64,000 nt of DNA from Diorhabda sublineata (lineage: Eukaryota; Arthropoda; Insecta; Coleoptera; Chrysomelidae), in NCBI RefSeq assembly GCF_026230105.1, contig NC_079478.1:4293653-4357652 (forward strand), given 5' to 3'. How positions within the stretch are numbered: the stretch's first letter is position 1; each line of letters starts with the position of its first letter. The translations under genes were made by a program, and so were the position numbers. Positions 21,905 to 33,400 of this stretch are shown here, piece after piece. Under the pieces are notes generated by a model, which saw only the letters and a list, made by a program, of their open reading frames with translations, made no database searches and was not told where the DNA came from.

Positions 21905-22872
21905 CACTCGGGTGGTCTGAAAAGTACGTGCTTATCCTTCGAGGATAAAATCTCCATTGTAGGAACGGAGTTGATTTTTTATGGGTATTTAAAGTAGCTC
22001 AGTTCGACAAGTATGGAGGGTTCCCTCTTCAAATAATTAGTCTTTGAAACGGCATTCCTTCTCTTCGTAGAAATTCATGAAGTAGATAATGCGAGTAGCG
22101 ATGAACCAAATAAAGTACGTTATTGTCTTCACGTAAGTATAAAAAGAGAATTCAGAGAAGTAATTTCGTTACTTATTTTTGATTCTAACGAACGAGGGGT
22201 TAAGTCGAAGAAATATCTACACTCCACGGAGAAGCTAAATACATCGTATACAACTTGTAGGAGGATTTTTTTGAAAATACGTTTACTTACTTTGTTGCAC
22301 AGGAATTTCGTTTTAAGGGGATATTACAAAACCAAATGGATGGAAATATCTTTGAATAATTTCCGGTGATATACCAAAATTCCATCTATTCCTGTTTACA
22401 CGAGAATCGTAGTTGTATTAGGTTCAATTAGATCTGCGCTCTTTTTCAGGTTCTTCCTTGAGCTGTTATTGTTAAAAAATGTCTCATTTCTAGGTTATGA
22501 TATCTCACTTGTGATGCATTCCATTAAGCACTCACGAATTTTGAATGAACATTTAGGTATGAGGAAGATATCTTCCATAAAGCACTTCAAATAACTGAAA
22601 ATTTGAAGTATAGAAACATCGAATAATATCTCATCGCACCAATTTCCCCGATTTATCACCTAATGGCTTTTACTTGTTCCCCACTATCAAACAAAAGATG
22701 CATTCACCTGAAGAAGTTGTTGAAGACTGTAAATATCATGTTTCTCGAATATCAGTTTCAGAATGAAAAAAATCCAGACTTAGTTTAATCGTATAGACCT
22801 AAGGGCGAAAATTTCGAAAAGTTTTAAAACAAACCTGCTAGTTTTCATTTCACTTTTTGTAAAAACTTTGAC
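21905..22872 (+). pseudogene. mariner transposase pseudogene, third family
   Basis: The left end GGGTGGTCTGAAAAGTACGT near 21910 and the right end, read as the reverse complement (ATGGGTTGTCAAAGTTTTTA near 22880), look like diverged terminal repeats of a mariner. Between them only the C-terminus is readable: PRFIT-like wording before NGFYLFPTIKQKMHSPEEVV (22660-22715), then HVSRISVSE near 22740 and a K.WF...C..L-like tail in other frames. The intact relatives read NDFFLFP.IKNKM. Heavy decay elsewhere. The family differs from the other mariners in this window. Confidence 0.55.
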
Positions 22873-22887
22873 AACCCATGTATTTTT

Positions 22888-23075
22888 ACTGAATACACTG
22901 TTTACACCAACATTTACAATTACACTGTCTGACGCGCGATTCGATAACCAAGTTATCGTCTTTAAAGGTGAGTTTACCTTCAGTCTTTGAAGTCGATAAC
23001 TTGGTTATCGAAACGCGCATTAGACAGTGTGATTGTGAGTGTTGCTGTAGTGGTTGTGTAAACAGTGTGTTCAGT
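22888..23075. mobile_element. foldback (inverted-repeat) element with CGATAACCAAGTTATCG core
   Basis: The left arm (ACTGAATACACTGTTTACAC ... ACACTGTCTGACGCGCG ... CGATAACCAAGTTATCG) is matched as reverse complement by the right arm (CGATAACTTGGTTATCG ... ACGCGCATTAGACAGTGTGA ... GTAAACAGTGTGTTCAGT), with a spacer of about 35 bases and one roughly 12-bp insertion in the right arm. Each core is itself a perfect 7+3+7 palindrome. No ORF. A single-stranded form could fold into one long hairpin. It is best seen as a non-autonomous foldback/MITE; the host transposase is unknown. Confidence 0.8.
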
Positions 23076-23417
23076 AGATATGAATATCGCCAACATTTTC
23101 AGAAATTCCAACCTATTTCTTTTCTTAAAGTAACGTGATGTTATTTTTATTTATTGGTAATAAATTCCTATATCCTACTAGTTTGAATGTCATCTATAGT
23201 TAACTTCTTTCGGTATGTTTTGCTTTCATTGCTTTTGACATATGATGTTTGGCGTTAGAACTGATTAATCAGCATAATGATACTGTTAAATATCACATAC
23301 CACATATTTTTATGATTATAAATCGAAGTAAACTGTAATGGGAATATGGGGAATTTCATTCACAAATTCAAACCAACAAGAATTCGACGCTATTTTAATA
23401 TTGAAATTTGTTTATCA

Positions 23418-24003
23418 TGTGTGTTCCAACGTGCTAGTCGGGACCGCACTAGGAACGGTTATTGGAAGCGTTTATAGATATTTTCTGTGCAATCTCCGGC
23501 TATGCACGGTTCTTGTAACAGTACTTGATATCAAGGTTACTGGAATAATAGAAGGTTTGTGACAATAACAAGATGCGCAGTAAACAAATGACGTCACCGA
23601 TTCTTTACAGTTGTGAGAACGGCAACAACTCTCAATAAATTCGTTAGTTAGAAATATATTTGTTTGTATAGCCAGATCAGCAAAAGATAACACACATCCT
23701 CATAGCTCGAACATAATTTTAGTGAGGTTCTGTTTTAATACATAAAAACTTGAACAAAACAAAAATGTAAACATAATGACGTAGCTGATGTTCTAGCAGG
23801 TGATCGTTTGTTTACAAAAACATGCGCATGTCAAAAACCTTATATTATTCTAGTAACCTTGGTACTTGCTATCAACCAAGTATCGAATAGACCGTGCCCG
23901 TTCATACAATAACTGCCCGGCTGGAACACGTAATCTCTATTGCGCAGAATCGTCACCGTACCAAGGACGGTTTTTTGATGGGCTGGAACGAACCTAATGA
24001 GTC
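23418..24003. mobile_element. foldback/MITE-like element with imperfect long inverted arms
   Basis: The left arm (TGTGTTCCAAC near 23420, then AGTACTTGATATCAAGGTTA, CTGGAATAATAGAAGGTTTG, ATGCGCAG, TAAACAAATGACGTCA) is matched in reverse complement by the right arm (ATGACGTAG, GTTTGTTTAC, CATGCGCATG, CTTATATTATTCTAGTAACC, CCCGGCTGGAACACG). The right side goes on with CCGTACCAAGGACGG and GGGCTGGAACGAA. The 74-codon plus-strand frame at 23338-23562 overlaps the left arm and is not a credible gene. Confidence 0.65.
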
Positions 24004-24745
24004 ATGTCGGAAACGAGTCTCAAGGGTTGAAATCGTAGACTTTTAAACCTCTGCCAACTTGAGACATTTATTTTCTTACTCATAATATTAAGTGTCTATC
24101 CAATGGATAAGCTGACGATTTGCGAGAGAATCAGGGATTTCTGAATAATATAGGAATATATAGACAGTGAAGATTCCTAGTAATTGGATAGTAAAATTGC
24201 CATTACATTAAATTTGAGAGATACAAAGCTTTATGGACTCAACTTATACATTATTTATGGGATACTGTAATACGGAATAGATACAGGAGAGAGTATTCTT
24301 AGATATAAACACAAAGGATTATCGTTCTGAACTAGGTATGTCATTCGAGTTAATTCGACATTCAAAAGGGATATGCTTCGTTTATTGCTTGAATCCGGGA
24401 AGTCCGCTATGAAGGAGTTTGATTAGATCAAAGGAAAATAGGAGCGATAATTTCATTTTATAGGTACATTAAAATAGAATCGAACTAGAAAATGATTGTT
24501 AGAAGTGCTAGGTATTAAGTGAAACACACACAAAAAATGTTTGTTACAAAAGTTTGTAGAATAGTTTATTGTGAATAGTGAAATATTCTGTCGATTGAAA
24601 TAATTTTTAAAAATGTGAAAGACTAAACATTTTTGAATGTGACTGTTGATTAATATTACTATTAAAAAAATAAATACTCTCAATTCAGATGGTACCTGCA
24701 TCTTATTAATTCTTCGAAATATAACATTGGTTGGATTATTCTTTT
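24004..24745. other. AT-rich spacer, nothing recognised
   Basis: No supported gene or repeat. Confidence 0.4.
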
Positions 24746-24747
24746 AG

Positions 24748-24804
24748 CAACAAAATAAAATGGTTACAGCTGATGAATTAGATATAAAAATTGTTATAGT
24801 GGGA
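24748..24804 (+). other. weak candidate coding exon
   Basis: An acceptor-like TTCTTTTAG is followed by a short leader and ATG at 24760, which opens MVTADELDIKIVIVG before a donor-like GTAGGT. The wording resembles the start of a small GTPase (DIKIVIVG), but without the following P-loop exon this is only a possibility. Confidence 0.15.
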
Positions 24805-24983
24805 TGTAGGTCAAAACATATATATCTGAAAAAGAATAATCATTTTTGAATGTTTTTTTTCTTAATGTTTAACTTTATTGAATGATATTTCGTAATAGCA
24901 TGGCCTTATCTTTCTCGAATTTAATGTTTGTACACAGGTTTTATTGTGCGACCCGTTTTTGAGGTGTAGATTCTACGTAGAGC

Positions 24984-25369
24984 TTACAAATAAATTGAGC
25001 AATAAGACTGCATAGATCTTTTTAATATATTTAGCAGATATTCCAAAGTTTGAACTGAATTGAACTTCAAAATTATTTTTTCAAGTCTACTCGATTTTGG
25101 CAGACAATTCTCAATTCTTAATTTGAAAAAATAACTACAAGGATTGCTTTCTTTCAATTTGGCCAGCCTCCCAACTTTTTGTTGCATATCTGGGTCAATA
25201 TCTGGCAATGATTTTACAGTACATTTTACAGAAAACTTAATACAGAGTGTTGGTTTTAGAGGATCAGCAAAAATTAGAATGTTACTCATCAAAAACTGAG
25301 AAAGGTATTGAAATAATTCTAAAAACAAATATTTCTCCAGGTAGATTTGCTGTGTAAACAGCTTTTCAG
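24984..25369 (-). CDS. possible terminal exon of an unrecognised gene
   Basis: A minus-strand frame of 151 codons ends at TAA 24984-24986. Within it a strong pyrimidine tract (TTTTGTTTTCTTCTTTTTTT, near 25440-25420) precedes AG at 25371-25370, so the exon would start at about 25369 and code for AEKLFTQQIYLEKYLFLELF, LMSNILIFADPLKPTLCIKF, SLPDIDPDMQQKVGRLAKLK, SRLEKIILKFNSVQTLEYL and on to the stop. The residues upstream of the AG (FFCIVCFLDVWFCCGSN) would then be intron translated by chance. Hydrophobic helices alternate with charged ones. I do not recognise the family and found no matching upstream exon. Confidence 0.3.
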
Positions 25370-25439
25370 CTAAGTCATTGGACCCACAACAAAACCACAC
25401 ATCAAGAAAACAAACAATACAAAAAAAAGAAGAAAACAA

Positions 25440-27540
25440 AACACAAGAAACCTAAAAAAAATAAGATTCTAGGTTTCCTAGTCAACCTACAAGAGTACAC
25501 CCTTCGACACGGTAACTTTGTACCTCATAAGCAAGTGCGGAGTTGTACATCGAGGATAGTTATAAAAAAGGTGAAGAAGCACTCGGATTAGATCCTTTCG
25601 AAGCAGTCTGGAAAGGGATTATCCAAGGCAACGAGAACACACAAACATTACGACGACCAAACAACCGCAACGATAAGGGTATATAGCCATAGAGATAACC
25701 TTTGGTAGGATATTTTACTTCACATTCATCCGTGGATTTATCATGGGATGCTTAGCAAGACAAGCTTTTTTAGCCGCCACGTGCGTGTATGTGTGCCGTT
25801 AGACAATTTGGAATATTGGCATATATACACCCAATCTACTTAATTATACATTTGTGATACGTCTTGATGAAGAAGTGTTCTTTCTTGAACTTTGAACTAA
25901 ACTTGTTAATTTTATGTTCAAGATCCATATTTCACGATATACAATCTCACTAAAATGACTATAGGAACTGATGGATTAGCTAAAAAGGGTTCAAATTTGT
26001 GACTGTCTCAACACATGAGGGTGTGTCACATACTAATTGGAATAGATATAACGTCAGTAATTGTATGAATAAACATGAAAAATACAGAATCAACATTAGA
26101 TCAAATAAGATGGACAATGAAATAATTATTAAATTATTTGAAAAGTGCCATTCGTTTTTATTACCAACTATAAGGAGTATTGAAAATTTACAATTTTTAC
26201 TGGCGGAATCGTGAAGAAACGCCAGACTATACAAATATAACACAATTATTTATGGGGTATGATATTTCGTACATTTTCTACTATTAAAAAGCCTCGTGGG
26301 CAATAACAATTCTCACGAACACTCAAGTGTAAATAACAACTAATTACTGGTATTAAAATGTACTTTCGTGGTGTTTGGTTAACCACCGAAATTACGAAGC
26401 ATAAATTTTTCCTAAAAGCCGCATCTAGAAACTGCCAGTATTCAGAGAATTTCAATACTTTTCTCAGTAAATATTATCACGCTATCGTTTTACACTGGCG
26501 GGCTTGAAGTCCGTTGAAAAGGAAATAAAAAAAGTAACTTTAAAGATTGGATACAGAGCGATGCGCTCTGAGCAAGTAGATAATCCCCTTTAACATTACT
26601 TTTAGTTATTTTTGAAATTCTATTGGCAATACTGGGTGATTTTGTTTCCGATAACGCCACCAATTTTGCTATATCTTCACTAATATTTGAATTTTGTATT
26701 TAAAATTGTTAGTTGTGCTTTGTGTGTTCGCGTGCCTTTCCAAACTTTTAAATTAAGCTCCGAAAATCGACTTTTAACATGGTGAAATGGTTGAAATTCT
26801 TAATCTTTAAACTGCTTTACATAAATCAAATACGTTATTTAAATCATATTGAAATATATAAAGAAGTGTGAGTAATTGTGTGTGTTAAAAAATTCACTCA
26901 TTCAGGAATCAACGGCAGGACAAGTAACGAATTCCCTTTAATGACAATTTGACGATAATTTGTTTATCAGTGTAACTATTAGTGTTAGTGCAGTAGTAAT
27001 GATAAACGATGAAAATGGTACGAATTGATAAGTGAGACGAAGAAATTCCAACAGCTGTTTCTTTCCGAGTGAATAATATCTTTATATGTTTATGATAGTT
27101 TATATAGAGGAAAATCTTCACCAGTTCTCAGTTACATTTCTCGTATGTGGTTCCTGTACATAACCTCAAAAGCAGTTTTTCTACATAAACTCCAATATCC
27201 CAATTGATTATTATCAATTTTCTTTAAGACAAACAAAGCAGCTCTTCTATAAGTATTATCAATAGTATCAGGTAAAATAATCAAAAGTTTTGAAGAGAGA
27301 CCTTGTGATATTTAGGGATTTATTTTTAATTAACTTCATATCTGGTTTTTATTTTATGACTGATTTAAGCAGTTATTTTCATGATGTGCATTATTATAAT
27401 AATTTTTTGTACTAGAAATTCTTTTGAATCTGTTTTTGCACAATATTTTTAACTATAAACACGACCGTTAACATCTTGAAATTCATTTTAAATTTATAAT
27501 AAGAATCGTTAAGCTTCTCAAAATAGCCTTTAGCCATAAA
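25440..27540. other. spacer with a GC-richer patch at 25460-25810
   Basis: The patch at 25460-25810 has TATA-like TTATAAAAAAG at 25560 followed by GAAGAAGCACTCGG and could be a promoter or LTR fragment, but no partner repeat was found. Short frames at 25999-26455 and 26909-27121 have no recognisable content. Confidence 0.3.
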
Positions 27541-27544
27541 TTGG

Positions 27545-28418
27545 AAAATCTTTGACTACCGAGCCATTTTTTCAAGTCTGGGAACAGGAAATAATCCGAA
27601 GGGACTAAAACTGGCAAGTAGGGGGCATGAAGTAGCAATTCGAACTTTTTTTCATTAATTTTGGCATTTGCAGTAACGGATGTGTGAGCTCGTGCAAAAA
27701 TTATTCCGCGCGCATCTCAAAAAACCGACACCATGATCTTACCTGTAGATGGAACGATCTTTGTCTTATTTGAAGCTGGTTCTTCCATTTCAGTCCATTG
27801 TTTTGATTGTTCTTTTGTTTCAGGTGTGATAGACCCACGTTTCATCCATGGTTATGAAGCGGCACAACAATTCGGCTTCATTTTTGTGAAAAATAGCCAA
27901 ACAATCGATGGAAACATCTTCACGATGCTGTTTTTGCTCTATTGTGAGCTAACGCGGTACCCATCTTGTGTACAGCTTTGTCATGTCCAAATTTTCAAAT
28001 AATATGCGATGTACTGCACTTTTTGAAATGCCTACTATGTCTGCTAGCTCGTACATTGTCAGTCGACGATCATCCAGTACCACTTTGTGAATTTTCTCCA
28101 ACATTTCTGGAGTCGTCACCTAATTTAGTCGACCACTGCGCTGCTGTACTTCGCAGGTCGTACGACCTCGTTTAAACTCTGTTATCCAATATTTTACTGT
28201 TAATAACGATGAGCTGTCTCACACAGAGTAAAATCTTGCTTTGATAATTTTTTCCATGTTTACAAATTCACTTTTGATGACTGCCAACCAAACAACGTGG
28301 CGTTTTTCCATCTTGAAACATGTGATGTGTAAATTGTGTATATTCTAATACAGTCGTATTTTCAAGCAACTACCGCCATCTCTAGATCAGACTAGGTACT
28401 TCTCGGACCGTCCTCGTA
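27545..28418 (-). pseudogene. mariner transposase pseudogene (DD34D, fourth family, copy 1)
   Basis: The 5' end is at 28418: on the minus strand it begins TACGAGGACGGTCCGAGAAG. The transposase is read downward from about 28310: MEKRHVVWLAVIKSEF, then VKYWITEFKRGRTTCEVQQR, VTTPEMLEKIHKVVLDDRRL, MYELADIVGISKSAVHRIL, ENLDMTKLCTRWVPR, EQKQHREDVSIDCLAIFHKN, FITMDETWVYH (first catalytic Asp). The 3' part is shortened and shifted (YFEKLNDSYY near 27550). A premature stop after RFYSV and others later show it is dead. The plus-strand frames at 27733-28175 are shadows. This is the best preserved mariner in the window for the N-terminal two thirds. Confidence 0.85.
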
Positions 28419-29770
28419 GAAATACATACTTTCAAATTAGAATTATTTTCTAATTCAAACTATTTGGATAAACAATAACTCTGCAATTGAAAATACTTTT
28501 TCTTTATTTTATAATCATCCTCAACTAGACAATTGAGGAGAAATTTTGGAATTCTAATTAAGGTATGTACACCTTTTATAAGGATGTTATGTAAATAGCT
28601 ACCACATGAACATAATAAATATAAAAAATGGTTGATTATTATTTAAACCTCGTTAAGTGATATCCATTGCAACCGACACCATGTTGCATTATTAATAATG
28701 CAACGTTATACAAACAAATCTATCTGAATAGTTTATTACTTGAAATTACTTCGACATTCATAATGAAAGTTTGTAGCAGTATTTTTAGTGTACAGTTATT
28801 CTATGTTCATCACGAGGAAAATGTTGATATTTAACAGGAAAAGTGAATATCGGCTCTGTTTTCACATTTTCGAAGTGAACAGATACAAAATCAATATACA
28901 GTATGGTGCAAAAGAAACTTATTTTTAAAAGGGCTATTCATGAGGATTTTTGACTATGTGAGTGTGATGATGTCATCGAAATATGTCTAAACGTAATTTT
29001 TTACTTGTTTTAATAGCAAGTTTTCCATCAAAAGAGACCTAAAATCAAGATAGTTCAGCAAAAACATATAGAATGTTTCATTTAAAACAATGAAGTTGCA
29101 TTTAATGTTTTACATCCTGTACATATTTCAATTTGTAAAATCTTTTAAGATTGTATAAAATTTTTGTAACAAATATTGTCGTAAATCTCTGTCCTAACAA
29201 AATTACTAAGGTAATGAAAATAAATTCAATTATTTTGTGTATAAGTTTAATGGAGATTTGTTATGACCCGATGAGAAGAAATGTACATCGCATGACAAAC
29301 TTGCTCATTTTTATCTTTTTCCTAATAATTTACACAATAATCACGTTTTTTACCATTGAAAAGATAATTCTAGTTAATAACCATCACTCCACAAATATGC
29401 ATAGAATTTAACGAAACGAAGGCGAAATGTAAGGACTGCGAGGCTTCAGGCTACGGCTCCGTTCTTGAATGGCGTTTTATTATCCTGTCAAATTACGTGA
29501 CCAGCTATCGCAGTCATGCCCACGCGTCTACAGGGACGGATTGAGTCGTTTATCTGATTGTAATTTTATTTCATATTTAATAATCCCATAAAATAAGAAT
29601 TCAACTGATCATCCAAAAAACATTTATATTTATAGTTAAAATATATTTTTTCCAAAATATCCAAACATTTGATTAGAAAAAGAACAGAAAGTAATTAAAA
29701 TTTCCTATAAAATAACAAAATGATTAATAAAAAATCGAAAAATAGGGTTCTTATAATTTGGTTCACATCC
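28419..29770. other. AT-rich spacer with a GC-richer patch
   Basis: Nothing is recognised except a compositionally distinct patch at about 29410-29550 (GCGAGGCTTCAGGCTACGGC and following), which may be a degraded repeat. The 86-codon frame at 29151-29411 is hydrophobic, low in complexity and unsupported. Confidence 0.35.
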
Positions 29771-29779
29771 ACCTACAAA

Positions 29780-31150
29780 TTTTTAAAGAGTAATTTGATA
29801 AATTCATATTTGCTGACACCAAGAAAAGAAAAAGAGGAGGTAAACCTTCTGAATCTAAAAAAATCACCTAGAATCGACCTTATAACGGACAAAATGCTGA
29901 ATGATTTGCCAAAAAAAAGAGATAATCATGCCATACTTCATAATTGCAATAGGTCTAGGTCATTAACGAACTTAAAGTAGTACAGATCATAATGAAGCAA
30001 ACCCGATAAAGACTCAATCAACGTCACATCAATATGTCTACTTCCAGTTATTTCCAAACTTTTTGAAAATCTAATTCTTCGAAGAGTAAAAAAAAGAAAA
30101 TCAACTACCTTTGGAATTCGACATGAATATTCAAAAATACAGTAGTTCTCCAGCTCACACAAGTAATAAACAGGGCTTTAAAAAGAGATTCATTCCTCGA
30201 TGTTAGTGAAAAATTTGACAGGGTACGGCACCTGGGACTGCAATACAACCTCAGAAATAAATTAATTTCACATTATTTTTCGCTTCTATTTAATTAATAC
30301 AACCACCCAAACAAAATTCAACGAATAAAAGTTTACAATTGAATATGGGGTACCGCAGGGAACTGAATTGTTGATACTATATAAACAATACACAGTAACA
30401 TTCACTGATAACACAGCCAATCCTTTCTACTCATCAAAACCCATCAATAAATAACATCCAGAAGTATCGAAAACTAACAACAATCAACACAAATAATAAT
30501 CACGCCTCGCAAGGATACAAGTCTAATAGTCATCTTAAACTATACATAAATACAACAAAAAGATAAAATCGAATACCCAGGAATCCATTAAATTCGAGAG
30601 AAGATATCAGCAAGAATAGAAAATAACTTGACATAAAAGCAGACGAGTTGCATAGACTGATAGTGAAAAAAATTCGAAGGTTCCTTAAAAAAATACCATA
30701 AGAAGACAGTGTCTAACACCAAGGATAAAAAGCTCAATTGGAAAGGACATATCAGTAAAAAGAGGTAATAACTCTAAATAAAAGTAGAGGAGCTGCACTG
30801 GATGAATGGGAGAAAATCCAAAGTCTCTTTAGAAAACAAAGTCCTACAAAACGATCAATGAACTAATATGAATCTATGGAGTCGAACTAAGAAGCTGTGT
30901 TTCCGAAACTGACGTACAAATCATCTGGGGATCTCAATATAATATATACCTAGATCTAGATATACCAATAATGTAATAAGTTATTGGAGAAAGGTCAAAA
31001 ATATCACAAAACCATAAAAACTTATCCAAACCCTTTATTAGAAGAACTATTAGTACCAAGGCACAACAAAAAACTGAAATGACGCTAATAGACCTAATAT
31101 AGCTACATTGCTGGATGTAAGTCTCATCAAAACATTACAGACGCTAGTGT
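29780..31150 (+). pseudogene. Jockey-like reverse transcriptase pseudogene
   Basis: Pieces of the RT lie in plus-strand order: EVNLLNLKKSPRIDLITDKM near 29835-29900 (the LK.KKSPG.D.IT motif), LPKKRDN, then LLPVISKLFENLILRRVKK-like wording near 30035-30095, FTIEYGVPQGTELL near 30330-30375 (Y.I.AGVPQGS.L in intact copies), TFTDNTANP near 30400 where the catalytic FADD should be, here FTDN, and later fragments to about 31150. Stops and shifts are frequent and the second catalytic Asp is lost. It is a different, similarly old copy from the one at 13477. Confidence 0.65.
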
Positions 31151-32800
31151 GAACAAATTAATTACAATAAAATATCAAAAAAATTATTTGCTCCATATTT
31201 TTCGGTCAATTTATCTGTTTATTTGTTTAGACGAACTTTTTTAATCAAATTTTTACTAACTTCTAATCAACCTGTTGACTTGTACTTTAGCATACTTTGT
31301 CGCTTTTGATGATAATGTATGATTCAATAAAGAAATTGATGAAATATAAAATAATATCAATGAATGCTGAAGTTTTTATTTAAATTAGAATCTTAATTAA
31401 CTGTTAAATCATATCTCAAATTAAATCATTCTTAGAAATCAATTGTATCAAAATTTAGGCTAAAATTTTTATTTTTCATTCATTGTTTCCGAAACAATAA
31501 ATTTGCATACTTCGTATATTTAATGTCGACTGAAAGTGGATGCGTTGAATCGTAGTTTACGTTTTGGGAAGAAAAAGAATCAGCTAGACCTATAATTTGA
31601 TGAAAATTTGACTAAAATAAGTTTACTATGATGTTATTTATAGCTTTTTACACAAATCTAAACTTTTCGTAAATATTTTAAAATTTCTATCGCTAAATAA
31701 AACTTTCTGATCAAACTTTCTACGTAAGTAATTAAAAATATCACGTCCTGTTGACTCACTTTTTATTTATCATCATTTATTTATTAATAATCGTATACAA
31801 TAAACAATATGTAATTTAATAATCAATTTTAATAACAAAAACATATTTAAAATGAATGAATAATTCAATAGATTCAATATTCTGGAAAAGATTAATGTAA
31901 TTTTTCCTTAACCCACCCATTTCTAACCATTGAAAACCACCAATCATAACTAGGGTGAAATTACAAAACAAAAATTTAAGGCAGGTAATATCGAATGTCA
32001 ATTTTTAAATGCAGCTGGTTTTCCATACATCCTTACAAGTTGGTTAATTATACCATGAAAATTATATAACAAAAAAAAACACCATCGATTTTCTGTACTA
32101 CCTGTTAGTCTCGATAACATATTACTGTCCTGTAATATCGGGGTCGGTATATTAGATTGGTGCGGCGGCGTTTCTTAGAAATGGCACCGAGACGAGAATG
32201 AATGAAGATGAAGAATGAAGTAAACCCAGAATCAATTAATTTGGTTTCTCCTGCCGGATTAGTCTGGTCATTAAGTGGTTGAAATAATGATCCTCACTTT
32301 TTTGCTTGATGCACTATTAATTTCAACTAATGACTACTTGCCGAAGACGAATGCAATGAGCTTTTGATGGGGTTAGTTTGGTTTCGTATAATTTTCGTAA
32401 ATTGATGTTCTCCCCTGTACTCAGAGAATCAAGAAGTTTTCGTCAATTTATTTCAAATTTATTGAAAACTAGGTTTACCAAATTAATAAAGCGAAAGATA
32501 AGGAAGAAACTTGGATAAGTATAGTGGAAATATCTATAATGCTGAAATTGAGAATAACGAAATATAAATAGTAATAGTAAAAATAAAGAAAGATTATGTA
32601 ACAACAAAATCGAAACTGAAAAATAAAACAATTTCAGACTGGGATAAAGAGATTATAAAAATGGAAAGTTGTAAGAAAACAGCGATACTAAGGTAAGTTA
32701 AGATAGCGTAAAAGGAAAACCTAAAAAAATATAAATAGTAGAGAAAATTGAGGAGAATCACCTACACTGTAATGGCACTAAAAAAATATGATAGATCTAA
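31151..32800. other. AT-rich spacer, nothing recognised
   Basis: No supported gene. Short hydrophobic minus-strand frames at 31816-32001 and 32443-32631 look like chance frames in AT-rich DNA. Confidence 0.4.
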
Positions 32801-32809
32801 ATAGAAATA

Positions 32810-33400
32810 TTAGTTCTTTTTCCAAACAAATTTAACTCTCACTAATCTATCGAACTCCTTTGCACAGACCCGTACGAGTTTTGCAAGTTTTTCGGTGTCT
32901 GTACGTCCTAAAAGACTCATAATAGAATAGTGGGGAAACCAAGGACCGTTAAGCAAGTAGACCAATCGTGCAGCTTTTGAAATGATGACGTGGTCTACAG
33001 TTTCATCCTCCTCTATGCACCAACGGCACCAATTCGAATGGAGCATTTGTTTGCTTACAGAGGGAGAAGGCCAATCTATCCACGGAGTCTGCATTGCAAG
33101 CAAATTGTTGAGAGAAAGTAATATCAACAGTAGGCTACATCAAGAATGGATTCTCAGCCCATCGGTGAATTTTCCGATCTCAATCTGGCGACTGAGTCTA
33201 CTTCATCATTGATCTTACTGGCCGGGTGACCGGATACCCAAATAAGCTAATATCGCAGCCATTATTCATCGGCAATTCTGTTCTGGTCTGAGTAGATTGA
33301 GGTCACTGTGTTTCTAAGGCGTTGATTAAATATCGCGCTTCCACATTCACAGCGAATACATGGAGTCATCTGTGTACCAGGTGGCTCCATTACTTAGTCT
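32810..33400 (-). pseudogene. non-LTR retrotransposon RNase H domain and C-terminal zinc-binding tail
   Basis: On the minus strand, TWYTDDSMYS near 33390-33360 gives the first RNase H Asp (YTDGS in intact copies), and LIWVSGHPASKINDEVDSVA near 33250-33190 gives the W.PGH.....NE.AD.LA motif with E to D drift. The tail follows as a 105-codon frame (33127-32810) with NLLAMQTPWIDWPSPS, then CRWCIEEDETVDHVII (a C..C....E....H knuckle) and RLVYLLNGPWF. Such a tail ends R1/Jockey/I-type ORF2 proteins. A stop after SPMG near 33165 separates the two parts. Confidence 0.75.

Noticed and set aside
23338..23562. 74-codon plus-strand ORF as a gene
   Set aside because: It overlaps the arm of a foldback element and shows no motif.
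25999..26243. Overlapping plus- and minus-strand ORFs as an exon
   Set aside because: Each frame is broken by stops in the likely continuation and no splice sites or family support either strand.
27733..28175. Plus-strand ORFs of 89 and 69 codons
   Set aside because: They are antisense to a readable mariner transposase on the minus strand.
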